Below, in pieces: positions 11,131 through 21,681 of a stretch of DNA of 64,000 nt (its first letter is position 1; the number at the start of each line of letters is the position of its first letter). Source of the stretch: Notospermus geniculatus. Lineage: Eukaryota > Nemertea > Pilidiophora > Heteronemertea > Lineidae. The stretch covers positions 396,204 through 460,203 of the forward strand of contig NMRB01000092.1 in the NCBI GenBank assembly GCA_002633025.1, read 5' to 3'. The translations under genes and the position numbers were made by a program. A model generated the notes under the pieces. That model worked only from the letters and a program-made list of their open reading frames with translations. It did no database searches and was not told the DNA's origin.

Positions 11131-12305
11131 GTCAATTTTTGTGCTTTCTTCTTTGGGTTGGACAGAACACTAGTCGTATTGCATATTGGTTCCTAATGCT
11201 GGTGACAATGGAGGGATAATGAAGCATAGGCCTACCTCAGGCATACATTGACATTTTAAATCTAAATCCAGCACAGACGAAAGTTTCTCCAAATAATCCC
11301 TCGGTCCCCGATATCCTCCCAGGTCAAGTCAGGCAAGTCGCCGAAGTGTACATGTACCTATACCAAATGGCTGATGTGACGTTGGAAACTGATGCTTCTG
11401 AACACCAAGGAAAAGCCTGATACATCATGCGTACGTACATGTACTTAGAGTGTGAAAGGTCCACTTTATCTGTAATTAAATAAGTGAGGCTAACCTTCCA
11501 CCACTGCGGCAGTAGGCTATACATGTAGTTAGTGTGTGCATCAATGGACAGTGCAGGCTAGTACCACTTGACAAGTTGATTTTAAAATAGGCGAAGTATT
11601 GCGTTTTTATGAACCGATCAGCTCCGTAACTGTTCACAATATCGGAGAAAAATGACAATACACTGAAATATGTTGAACGCCATTGTTTCAGGATTGAATG
11701 GAAAAAAGGACATTATTCGGTCTTCACTATTATCGATCGATGCCTTCTTGATTTTATAACTCGATGTTGAGATGAGAGGATTACTGATGGATTTAACATT
11801 ATTTTACCCCCTCGTTGGTTAGGGTGTGTTTCAAAATTGGTCACCCAAGAAATAAGGGGCAAAATTTAACTTTGAAATGTTCACAAAGATTTGTGCCATT
11901 GATTTCCCAAAAATCAAATGTTGTATTTGATAATATAGGCCTTCAATTATTAGTTTCTCCATCTGGGATGTACAGTGTACACTCATTTGAAGGAGGGTAT
12001 CAAAAACTATCGAGCTTACCAGCAAAATCTATCGTTCCGTCCGACACCAAAACTACTTCAATTATGCTGTCAAGACTTTAAAGGGTTATTTGGTCAATTA
12101 GTTTGCAGTGCCATAATTTAGAGCTTCATGATGCCTAGATCTGACATGAATATTGTAGAGTTTCAAGAAACAGCCTTTCTCCATTAGGCAAAAGAATTGT
12201 GAAAATTGTCTGGTGTCGGACACTTTTTGAAGCACACCCGTCAGGCCTATTCCCAGTATCTTCAAAATCATAGCCTAAGAGGACAGATTCTACCCTCTAC
12301 ATATT
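11131..12305. other. No gene seen
   Basis: Only short ORFs without splice or start support. No repeat recognised. Confidence 0.5.
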
Positions 12306-12695
12306 GGGTGATATGAATAAAAATAAGTAATAACTTTTACTCCAGTTTTTAAGTATTTACTAGTGACTACATGAATAAAACAGGAGTAATTACTGCAAGC
12401 AATTACTTGTAGCAACTACTAATAAGTATTAGTTAATACTCGTGCAGTAGTTACTCCAAAAACAGTAAATACTGCCGAGGATATATGAATAATCAGCACT
12501 TGATTTCAGCACAGTGAGCCCAGGATCAGACGAGTAAAAACTAGTAGAGCAGAAGTGATTACTTTGCAGTAAAAGCAACTGTTTATTCATATGAATTCAA
12601 GTGTTCACTTCTACTTGGAGTAAAAACTTGCAACTAGTTACTTTTACTTCTAGTAACTACTAGCTAGTAGATACTGATTTTTATTCATATCACCC
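12306..12695. mobile_element. 390-bp MITE filled with AGTAACTACTAGT-like words
   Basis: Ends GGGTGATATGAATAAAAAT and ATTTTTATTCATATCACCC are inverted. ATT occurs on both sides, suggesting a 3-bp duplication. The interior is dominated by permutations of AGTAAC, TACTAGT and AGTATT, giving many small internal palindromes. Confidence 0.75.
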
Positions 12696-13507
12696 ATTTT
12701 TTCGCCAAATTGTATGCTCTAAGAAGCTGTCTTGCCTTAAGAACACGGAATCAAGTAAGTTTTTTTTGTAAGAATAAAAACTTCCGTCACTACATGTAAC
12801 AGAAATCTAAATGCCTTTATTCCCATAACTTGGTGCGAACTATAACATACATACAAGCATAGGGGTATCAATAAATCTCAAAGTAAGACCATACTTTTTT
12901 ATTTGTTGGATGACGATTCCGCCGGCCATCATTTTCCCGAAAGTGAAAAAGCCCCGACGGCCGTGTCTGACGAGTGTTTTTTCCCGCCGACCATAAATTC
13001 CGCCTGATCATGTACGAAAGAAAGGTAAAGAAAATAAAGGTTGCATCGGCAAAAAATGCTCATACATGTAAGATGCGTATGTCAGAATGTTAAATACATC
13101 CGCAAATGCTGGGAAATCGCATCTCAGAGCATCCAAATTTGAAGATTGGTGATTTTCCTCCCAATATCATCCTGAGCTGTAGTAGGCCTATTTTGTTGAA
13201 ACGTGAAATAAAAAAACACTAGTCATTTTTATCCCCCCCCCCCCCAACCGCACACAACATATATGTTCTGGGTTGGAAGTTTCGTAATCCGCACAACTTG
13301 ATAACTGATAATCTCGCGCTCCCAACCAAATTTTGGGAAGTGACCAATGGGTGCGCAGTGATGCAAAGCACTATCACTGCGCACCCACGTGACTCAACTG
13401 TATTAGTACATCTCGTAACTACAGAAGAAATTGTTGTATTTTTTTTTCACTGGTTGTAAGAGTTTTGAAACACATCAGTTTTTTTACTTGTACACGTATA
13501 TAGCCTA
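12696..13507. other. No gene; poly-C tract and small hairpin
   Basis: A run of about 14 C lies near 13233-13246. A hairpin GGGTGCGCAGTGAT / ATCACTGCGCACCC lies at about 13348-13385. Nothing else seen. Confidence 0.55.
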
Positions 13508-13715
13508 GAGGCCTTGCAATGACGTCATCCTGGCGGCCATGCTGGAGGGTATAGGCCTTGACAGGGCGCAGGGGTGTGAAGTGACCTGCTTTAAGTGCAC
13601 CACGCCATTGTTTGACGTAACGTCATTGGGACATGCACGGCTCATTTCGCTGCGCCTCTGCAGCATGTGCCCCCCCCCCCAGCAGGGCGGCTTGTGACGT
13701 CATTTGCAAGGCCTC
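13508..13715. mobile_element. 208-bp MITE, TA target
   Basis: Ends GAGGCCTTGCAA and TTGCAAGGCCTC are inverted, each followed inward by TGACGTCA, and flanked by TA at 13506-13507 and 13716-13717. Confidence 0.85.
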
Positions 13716-13744
13716 TATACTCCTTCATCAAATTTATCAAAAGT

Positions 13745-13858
13745 TGTAGTATATGTTACGTAAGAGACCCTAATTAATGGGTGTGGTTTATCAAAATCCC
13801 TCTATCAAAAGTGTTACATCTTCATGCAACAACTAGCTTTTTAGAGGGACGTTTTAAA
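13745..13858. repeat. Dispersed repeat, second copy near 25655-25755
   Basis: The reverse complement shares GAAGATGTAACACTTTTGAT, GTCCCTCTAAAAA and CCATTAATTAGGG with the copy at about 25655-25755. Element boundaries are not clear. Confidence 0.65.
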
Positions 13859-13871
13859 TTACAGTTTTTAA

Positions 13872-14087
13872 AGGGCCACGATATTGATATTTCCACTTTT
13901 TGTCGATAGCTGGCGCCACCGGCCGTAAATTGCATCATTTTTCAATACCGTAGTTTTGCCTGTCGCCCCAGTGTTGGTGAATGTACATGTACGATTACAA
14001 TGCATAAGTGGGTACCCTCGGCACGAAAGTTACCGTACTGTACATGGGGCGAGTTTGATAAGCGGTAGTTAAAAATGGAAGTCTCCC
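13872..14087. mobile_element. 216-bp element, TTAA flanks
   Basis: Starts AGGGCCACGATATTG, ends TCTCCC, and is flanked by TTAA at 13868-13871 and 14088-14091. A second copy of the same length lies at 45787-46002, also between TTAA sites. The two share GGCGCCACCGG, CAATACCGTAGT and GATAAGCGG in the same order. Confidence 0.8.
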
Positions 14088-14189
14088 TTAACGCAGAATA
14101 GGGAATGAATACAGGGTCTCTTTAGGTGTACCGACACATCAGCAGAATTTTGGACTCGCAGAAATCAATGGCAATAAGGGTCTTCGCAA

Positions 14190-14793
14190 AGCGAACGCAA
14201 ATCGCATTGTTCGACGTCAAGAAGTGAGCACTGAGGTTGGCGTTGACGTTTCGATAAACTCCCTACGCAGTTGTGTACCGCGCCCCTTCGGTTTACCCGC
14301 TCTCCACAACTGCTTAGCTTCGTAAAATTAGCCGCGTTTCGTCAACAGATGTCCCTGAGAGAGTCGACCAATGAGAGCACCGAGCAGCCGGTAACCAAGC
14401 TGGCCTGAGACACTTTTTCATTGGCCGAGCGGTTCGTAGCCATGGTAGCACAAGAACATCCGTTGCCAACGGGCCAAATTGTTCTGAAAGCAGCGTGCTG
14501 ATAGGCAGGCTGTGAAACTCGCGCCAGGCCCTGACGCCATCTGTTGTTCAATCGCGGCGACTTCCACGAAGTAAAGCAGTTGTGAAGAGCGAGTAAACCG
14601 AAGGGGGCGCGACTCACAACTGCGTAGGGAGTTTAACGTTTCGACGGCTTTGCGAAAACTTTAAATAGAGAGTTCTCGCAAAGCCCTCGAAACGCCAACA
14701 CAAACGTCAAACCCATTCTTGGATGCCACGAAGAGAGGACCGAACAATAGGATAGACGTTCGCCTCGGCGTTTCGGGGGCTTTGCGAAAACTG
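14190..14793. repeat. Two copies of a GAGTTTTCGCAAAGC family, one interrupted
   Basis: A family starting about GAG(T)TTTTCGCAAAGCCC and ending GGGGGCTTTGCGAAAACT occurs at 14668-14793 and, more cleanly, at 31887-32014. A decayed copy spans 14190-14660 and is split by the MITE at 14257-14633. Confidence 0.65.
14257..14633. mobile_element. 377-bp MITE, TA target, nested
   Basis: Ends AACTCCCTACGCAGTTGTG and CACAACTGCGTAGGGAGTT are inverted, with arms of about 55 bases that include CCTTCGGTTTAC and GTAAACCGAAGG. TA lies at 14255-14256 and 14634-14635. Confidence 0.85.
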
Positions 14794-15071
14794 TCTGTTG
14801 ACTCTCACACACCGCATACGTTCACGTATATCCACACAAAGTTATCTCTCAAATATAGAGAGGGTGATTCTCAGCATGGCTAAAACTTTACATGCCAAAG
14901 TGAACTAGAACTGTGAAATTTGCTTGACAGCAAATTTGATGGTCCCTATATCAGAATGAATGAAGAAAGGGCAAGGAGGGGTATGACTCAGTACTCTGAA
15001 TCTGTGGCACAGCAGTCAGGTTCTTGGGGTTCCCATCCTCCTGGAATGTCTTCCTGGTGAAGGACACATGC

Positions 15072-15240
15072 AGGGTAGGCAGATAGAGAGGAAGGGCAGA
15101 CAAATGAGGGGCAGGGGCGGGGCAGGGTGGGGGAGGGCAGGGGCGGGGGTGGGGAGGGCAGGGGCGAGGGGTGAGGCGGGGAAGGGGCCAGGCTGGGAAG
15201 AGGGAGGGCGGGGAGGAGGCTGTCTTCAGAGATCAGAGGA
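15072..15240. repeat. G-rich minisatellite
   Basis: A purine-biased tract built of GGGGCGGGGCAGGG-like and GGAGGGCAGGGGC words. The many closely spaced G-runs could form G-quadruplexes; this is inference from composition. Confidence 0.7.
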
Positions 15241-15636
15241 AGGGCAAAGTGGTCGAGCTGGATACGGATCCATCGTACCAGCCCGAAACAACACCAAAAA
15301 AAAACTGAGGGAGATATTTAACTTCATCACTTCAGGATAAAACAGTCTTCAAAAACCACCGTAAGTTAATTTTTTTGAAACTATCTAACCTTTCAGACCT
15401 GAATACAAAATATAAACTATATGATTTTGCAGTGATTGAGTGGTTTTCTTGGAATCGTGTCCCAATTGAGTGTGGAAGAAGATAGAAAACAAGATAGAAA
15501 TAAATAAAAAAATTCCTACCTACCCAGTGATATCAAGATGGTCCCTACATTGATATGTAGGGACCATAATTACCCAAGACACGATTATTAAACCCTAGGT
15601 CAACTCCAATAAATCATGTTTCTATCAGTGAGTCGG

Positions 15637-15642
15637 TTTATT
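15637..15642 (-). promoter_or_regulatory. Candidate poly(A) signal for the 16.0-19.3 kb gene
   Basis: TTTATT on the plus strand reads AATAAA on the minus strand, about 395 bases after the stop codon of the coiled-coil gene. It is the first canonical hexamer I noticed downstream. Confidence 0.35.
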
Positions 15643-15654
15643 ATACATGTATAT

Positions 15655-15830
15655 CCAAAATACAGCACGAAAAACGACACACAAAATCACAAATATAAGT
15701 AAAGTCGTCTCCAGGGTCTTCCCTGTTGGAAATGAAAAAAACACGAAAAAACGACACACAAAAAAACAAAAAGGCGACACACACAAAAAAACGACACACA
15801 AAATGACAGACAAGGTATAAGTTAAGTCGT
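15655..15830. repeat. Simple repeat of ACGACACACAAAA units
   Basis: AACGACACACAAAA recurs at least four times in degenerate form. It lies in the probable 3' UTR of the minus-strand gene ending at 16036. A degenerate copy of the dispersed CGACCCCAACC motif follows at about 15842-15889. Confidence 0.7.
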
Positions 15831-16035
15831 CTCCGAATTCCGCAAATTTTCGACCCCAACCAGGAATCGCTACTGGAAAGTGCCTACGGAAGACCCCGCT
15901 TGGGGTAGAAAATACATTTTGGGGACCTTCAGGAGGCTATGAGGCCTCTACCTGTATTCTCCTAACACTTTGAAAATACCGCAAAATACTGAGGGGCTTT
16001 TGAATAGGCCTCTCTGTAATCTGATTACAGGTTTT

Positions 16036-19000
16036 CTATTCCGCCAAAGTGTATCCTACGCGAAGTTGTTCTCGTTTTTCCTTCAGTTTATTTTCCAAAT
16101 CCTCAATCCTTTTCTCATGGCCCGATATGATGTTTTCTTTGAAGTTATTTCTCACATTAGCCTGCAGTAACTCCTGTTTCAAACTCGCCTTTTCACTCTC
16201 CCAAGCCACCGAGTCCGCCACATACGCATCCTGATACTTCCGAATCTCACCCTGATATTTCTCCCTCACATTTTGCGTAGCATTCCGTGTATTTTCCTCA
16301 CACTCGGTCAGCTTCGTTTTATAGTAATCGAGAAACCCCTCCATTTTCGCTAAACTCTCTTCGTTTCTCTTACGCCAATCGTCCCGCTCCGTCTGATGCC
16401 TTTCCCGCATTTCTTGCATTTCCACCAAATGTTTGTTGAGTTTTTCATCATACATCCGACTATTCTCCTCCGCCCGATTGAAATACATCGTCTCCTGACT
16501 TTGCCGATAGCCGTCCATGATTTCACGCAGGTTCTCACGGTCATTTTGTATAACCTGCTTCTCAATCAGCAACTTATTGTACTCGTCCATGTGTTTGTGG
16601 TCCGACTCCTTCAATTCCTCTTTCAGTTTTTCTAATTTATCATTATGCTCTTTCTCCAGTTTATCCCTTAATTCTTTCTCCTTCTGCTCACTCGTCTTCT
16701 TTCGTTTAAACATGTCCAGCCAGCCTCTGTTCTTGCCTTGTGCCTCTGTCAGTTTATTCTGAAGATCTGTATTGGTCTCACTGAGCGTCTTCATCTCGTC
16801 TTCCAGGTTTGCAATTTTCTCTGAAGAACGGGAGAACAAACATTATACATGTATGTCTTCCGAAGTTCTACAAATGACACAGCCACTTTATGCTGGGGTC
16901 AGTACCCGCTGTACCCCCTGGGCCGACAGCAAAGAAAGTCTCATAGTGCTACCGGCGCCTATCAGCAGTTAGTTACAACGCATTTTTCACTATCGGACTT
17001 TTTGTGCGGTCGGCCCTGGGCCCATACTCATAAAAAACATAAGTCTAAGTGTGACACTTATCCTTTGTTCAACACAAAAGATACTAGTAAGTATCACACT
17101 TTGGCTTAAGTATGTTTATGGATATGGACCCTGGTCTAGAAAGTTTTTGTACGGTCGATTCGGAGATATCAACAGCCTGCTGTGTGGTCAGCAAAATGCC
17201 AAACATCCCCTCGTCCAACAGTAAAAGCTGGACCCCGGCAATGCTACATAAAGACCTTACCTACCGTACATTGTATGTAACCTACTGCGATTTTACAACT
17301 GGTGTATTTCAGCCACGTTGTTTGTTCCGTCAGCAGGTAAATTTTACCATAGTAATTTTGTAGTAATTTTACAGAAATTGCCTGCAGCAGAGTCCCCAGC
17401 ACTTTCTGTAAATTTACATATCGTATGATTCATGTTTTCCTGTATTGGTTGGACTCCATTGGACATCCCATTATGATGCCTTCTGAGAGCAGTATGAAAA
17501 TATAATTTGGTCAGCCTCCAGTCAAGTCTCTGTCAACATTTACATGTATTTAAGTCTGTAATTTTACAGATCCAGTCCTGGGGACTCTGCTGCACAGATT
17601 TTCTGTAAAATCCTCTGTTATTTCTAACAGTGTAGGCCGTCTCCACACATACATGTACATGTACGTACCTTTCTTTTCCTCGTAGTCCCTGATGTTGGCA
17701 TCTTCTTGTGAAAGGATGTCCGTCATGTTCAATTTTTGCTCGACGAAATCATGTATTGCCTTGACAACCTGAAAGCGAAAATGTACTGAAGTTCACTAAC
17801 AGTAAATTTCTCACATCTTAGTTTAGATATTAGTTAAAAACCTCTTCAATAACAAGTTCTTTGGTGTGATTACAAGCCAAGACTCAAGGCTGTGCAAGCA
17901 CTATGCACTGCTTGCCTGTGCGTTATTGGAACATCTCGCCACTACCAATCAAATTGCCTCTTTACGTCACGTGATCAGGCCCGTCGGAACAATCCGACAG
18001 GTAGCCGAAAGTGGGGGTGGGCTAACGAGCGCCGAAGGCGTGAGGAGTCACCAGCGCCGTAGGCGCCGCTTCGGCGGGGGGTCTGGGGGGGGCCTTCCCA
18101 CAGAAAATTTGAAAATTAGAAGCTGTGAGACGCGATTTCCCGCAATTTCAGAGGCCTTCTGGGAGCATGAATTTCGTGGAATTTAAGCCTGGTTAGACAT
18201 AGGTATAGATGTTTTCGCAACCTCACTTCGACTTTACAGAAAGTGAGGAATGCGACATGGCTTAATGCAGATGATTTTAATCACTGTAACCGCTGACGAT
18301 CCGTTCACATTACTGGGTAACAGTGAAATGTGCCACTGAGCGTCGGCGATGATAACTTTTACCTTTTGGTAACATTGACGCAATTATGAATGTTTTCATG
18401 TATATCAAAGATTCATGGAGTATTAAAAACTTCCTAAATTTTCATCATAGAGTCACGTCATCAGCTGGTAATTAGACAAGGTCACCTTTCGTGAATTTGC
18501 AAAACAAGGCGCTGAAAAAGTGTTCGCTGGTAGCGTTTGTTGCCGGCATCACCAAAATAGTTCAACAACTTTCATGACTTCCACCAACCTTGGAGGAATT
18601 ATCTGACAGTATAATTCCTCCAAGCACCAACATAATCCGTTTGTGACGACCTAGACCTTTGACGAAGTCAACGGCCAACTTTCCACTGACAACACCAGTG
18701 CGCAGAGATGCCGGGAAGTTGGAGGAGAGCGTGACAAAATGGTCTCACAGGCGGGATTTGTTCAAATCATTGAACAGACGTCTCGCTGAGCCCGCGTTCT
18801 ATGAATATGGCGGTTGTTATACGCCAGATGGTCTGAGGCGCCTCAGTGGTCGGGCTGAAATGTNNNNNNNNNNNNNNNNNNNNNNCGACGTTCCTGCGTG
18901 ATGCCGATGAAATTCCGTCTAATTCACCGTGTAGGCGCTCGTCGTTTGTTGCACCCTGCCTCGTGTACGTACGTACCTGCAGCGGCGCAACCAGGCTGCG

Positions 19001-19293
19001 TGGTCGCATGGTTTCGCGGTTTAATTGCTCTGTGTGCAGAAACATGTGGCTTTAGCACTGTATGCACATACATTTGTAGCACATACTTGTGCACATGAGG
19101 AATGATGAAAACTTACCTCAGATTTGTCGTCCGTACTGCTGAGAAAGAGTCTTAAAACTGACATGGAATCCTGAAGAAATTTGAACGGACCCCCGAAATT
19201 CTTCATGTACACATTATCGATCACATTTGCGTCGAGCTTCCTGGCCATACTGCCTAGGAGCTTACTTTGGGAGTTGAACTGGGCATCATGGTT
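16036..19293 (-). CDS. Coiled-coil protein, three exons seen, 5' end missing
   Basis: I do not recognise this gene. Three exons join in phase: 19293-19117 (phase 0 in, ends TCTGAG before gtaagt), 17768-17669 (ends on one base before gtacgt) and 16820-16036 (after ttcttcag, stop TAA). Together they give 353 residues plus stop. The first exon codes NHDAQFNSQSKLLGSMARK and is not a long coiled coil; the last exon, 260 residues, is rich in E, K, R and Q with heptad spacing, a typical extended coiled coil, and contains a basic patch MFKRKK about 30 residues in. No signal peptide or membrane segment is visible. An upstream exon ending in phase 0 must exist between 19.3 kb and 21.5 kb or be lost; the ORF extends upstream of 19293 but begins with GTG, not ATG. 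It lies just downstream of another coiled-coil gene on the same strand. Confidence 0.8.
17017..17133. mobile_element. Short MITE in intron, GGGCCCATA ends
   Basis: GGGCCCATACTCATAAAAAAC at the left pairs with GTTTATGGATATGGACCC at the right. The start resembles the GGGCCGTATTC ends of elements at 43430 and 43769. It lies in the second intron of the coiled-coil gene. Confidence 0.65.
17337..17632. mobile_element. CACTGTTAGAAAT MITE, copy 1 (left end damaged)
   Basis: One of three copies of a 300-330-bp family, the others at 20713-21016 and 29187-29516. This copy keeps the right end TTTCTAACAGTG followed by TA but has lost the left end. All share CAGAGTCCCCAGCAC and its near-complement GGGACTCTGCTG near each end. 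Confidence 0.8.
17888..18180. other. GC-rich repetitive stretch in intron
   Basis: GGGGGGTCTGGGGGGGGCC near 18078 followed by GAAAATTTGAAAATTAGAAG resembles the stretch at about 27006-27060. It is probably part of a dispersed element whose borders I cannot set. Confidence 0.4.
18864..18885. other. Assembly gap, 22 N
   Basis: Unknown bases. ORFs that cross it are artefacts. Confidence 1.
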
Positions 19294-19880
19294 CTGGAAT
19301 ACAGAAAACTGTGTTAAAACAGGGGTCCTTTTACTAGGCCTTGTCTTCCATTGCTCTTCTCCTATTTTGTTCACTGGTCAGTGCTTTGCAACCCCTCTTT
19401 TCCCATTAGTAGACCCTTTTCCTTGGAGGACAGGGTTCCTTTTTTTTAGGTCTTTGTCTTCGTCCATGGTCTGTTTCTAAATTTTCGTTGGTCAGGTTTT
19501 GTAGGTGCTGTTCACCTAGGCTTCCTTTCTTTACTGTTGCCCCTTCATTTCTTATTATCTTGCTCTTCATTTCTTTTTCTAGGCCTGATTTTTTATCACT
19601 TCCTCATACATTGGTTATAAATTACTCTTACTATAGTCTTGGGGGTTTTGTACTGTTAGTATAATTATACTGTTAGTTTAATTCCTCCAAGCTTATTATA
19701 CACCTTCCCTTCAGCCTATTCAAGCCTTACATTCACTAATTATATTTCTGTTAGGTTGAGCAACCACCTTTTGGGGCTTGTACTCTTTTCTTTCCTTAAT
19801 TGCTGTCACGTCCTGTTTGGATGGGATACTTCTAATCTACATTTGGGTTTCAGCTCAGACTCTTCTAGAGTTTCGGATTG
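19294..19880. other. No further exon identified
   Basis: The upstream exon of the minus-strand coiled-coil gene should lie here or further up, but I found no candidate with matching phase. The sequence is T-rich with no clear repeat. Confidence 0.4.
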
Positions 19881-19930
19881 TAAAGTTCCAGCCTGAAGAA
19901 GACCCCGGTTGGGGTCGAAAATTCGCAAAC
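19881..19930 (+). repeat. CTGAAGA-stem-GAAA motif, copy at 19.9 kb
   Basis: CCTGAAGAAGACCCC, loop GGTT, then GGGGTCGAAAATTCGC. Flanking bases back to about 19850 (AGCTCAGACTCTTCTAGAG) also match the copy at 43566-43655 in inverted orientation, so the repeat unit is at least 90 bases long. Confidence 0.75.
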
Positions 19931-20036
19931 ACTCTGGAAATTGCCTTTTTATTTATCATTAAAATTGGCCGAGTAGTGTTTGAAATATCCAAGGTACATG
20001 TATCAGGTGGAGATGAACTTTTGTCGAAGACATGGA

Positions 20037-20135
20037 CCCACATTCTAGAAGCCACCTTAACTCTAAGGTCCACTTTAAGCTTTTGTGTTTTGCCCTAGGT
20101 AAACTTTAGAGTTAGGAGGCTTTTAGAATACCGGT
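20037..20135. mobile_element. Short MITE, TATTCTAGAAGCC family, copy 1
   Basis: CATTCTAGAAGCCACCTTAA pairs with GTTAGGAGGCTTTTAGAATA. A better copy lies at 43430-43547. Both lie within about 110 bases of a CTGAAGA-stem-GAAA motif. Confidence 0.65.
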
Positions 20136-20712
20136 GTAGTAGAATGTCATGTACCCCGATATGAGATGTCCCCCAACAAAGGATTCTGACGGAATAAGCG
20201 GCAGCTACAATAGGCCGGACACTAACAGACATGAACTTCTGTCACGAGATGTCCCCTGTACAATAGAAGCGGACATCTGGTATCGGGAACATTAGATTTC
20301 ATTACACCTGTACGGGTCTTTACCTATTAGGCTCATATCAGCAGTTTGGCCACTTCATCACTGCAGGTGGCACGAGCCGACTGACAATATGTTGATTTGG
20401 GCTCAGTTGTTGATGTTTAGTGTATTTTACTTGCAATAGCTACGTGTCTGAGTTAGATTCTCATGGAAACCGATCGGTGTAATGAGCACACCAAATGGCT
20501 ATGAGGAGGCTGCCTGGAGGAGCCCATTTAGATCTCGTTACGGCGGCTATTGCAGGATATGCGGAGAGGGCATACCGTCTGATAACCCCCTGCTAACGAG
20601 ACACACTCTTCAGCAACAAGGGTTCCAAGAGAGTTCTTTGGCCTTTCAAAGAACCTTTTCTTCTATAGGGTTCTCTCTAGAGCCCTAAAGAATCCCAAGG
20701 TGCTGAAAACCA

Positions 20713-21016
20713 CACTGTTAGAAATTATTAATTTTACAATAGTAATTTTGTAGTAATTTTACAGAAATTGCATGCAGCAGAGTCCCCAGCACTTTCTGTA
20801 AATTTACATATGGTATGATTCATGTTTTCCTGTATTGGTTGGACTCCATTGGACATCCCATTATGATGCCTTCTGGGAGCAGTATGAAAATATAATTTGG
20901 TCAGCCTCCAGTCAAGTCTCTGTTAACATTTATTTTAGTCTGTAATTTTACAGATCCAGTCCTGGGGACTCTGCTGCACAGATTTTCTGTAAAATCCTCT
21001 GTTATTTCTAACAGTG
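20713..21016. mobile_element. CACTGTTAGAAAT MITE, copy 2
   Basis: Complete 304-bp copy with ends CACTGTTAGAAAT and ATTTCTAACAGTG. It lies between the two minus-strand coiled-coil genes. Confidence 0.85.
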
Positions 21017-21077
21017 CATATCGAGAAATCAGGGAATGTGTGAGAATACAATCGATGTACCGTGCTCCAGCTGATCT

Positions 21078-21103
21078 TTATTCATTTCATTTCATTTCAT
21101 TTA
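21078..21103. repeat. TTCAT microsatellite
   Basis: Four to five TTCAT units in a row near 21080. Confidence 0.7.
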
Positions 21104-21533
21104 TTTGACCAACACAGTAAATAAGTTCACAAAAAATTAAATATAGGAATAATGGTCGGGAGCACAGCAAGGTCACGAAGTGAACGCTAACGCTGTGCCC
21201 CCTATTCCCCCTATTCGTCAGTCAGCGCCACCGTCGGGTGGTGAGTTCGGGAACTACGTTGTCATCAAACCTGATTCCATGGGCGTCCGAGGGTGGCGCT
21301 GACTGAAGAATCGTGCTGGTGGACGATCACAAACAAGAGGCCCATGGGCCTGGCGCTCAGCTGACATTTGATGCCTGTTTGATAGGCTAAGGCATAAGGT
21401 ACTGCAGTCTTAGGACGGTTCGTGGACTGTCAAATTGTATTCACCAAGTGTGCATGTTTGGATGGGATAAAGTCTGCTAATTATGATTAGAGACTCGTCC
21501 AATTAAATACAATTTTGCCAAGAATGAATCACA

Positions 21534-21539
21534 TTTATT
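21534..21539 (-). promoter_or_regulatory. Candidate poly(A) signal for the five-exon gene
   Basis: TTTATT on the plus strand is AATAAA on the minus strand, about 143 bases past the proposed stop codon at 21684-21682. This supports a transcript end near 21.5 kb. Confidence 0.5.
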
Positions 21540-21681
21540 TTGGAAAGCGTACACTTTGCATACATGTGTAAGAGAATAATTCATTTGTCTGCTGTAGTGA
21601 AGACTTCGCTGTTCTATGATTTCGACAGTTGATCCCTAATTGCCATTCCTGTTGCGTCGGCTGAGAGTGAGTTCTTCAAAG

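Noticed and set aside
19881-19930. Calling the CTGAAGA motif a ribozyme gene
   Set aside because: There is an extra base between CTGAAGA and the stem and no identifiable stem III or cleavage site, so it is reported only as a repeat and a hypothesis.
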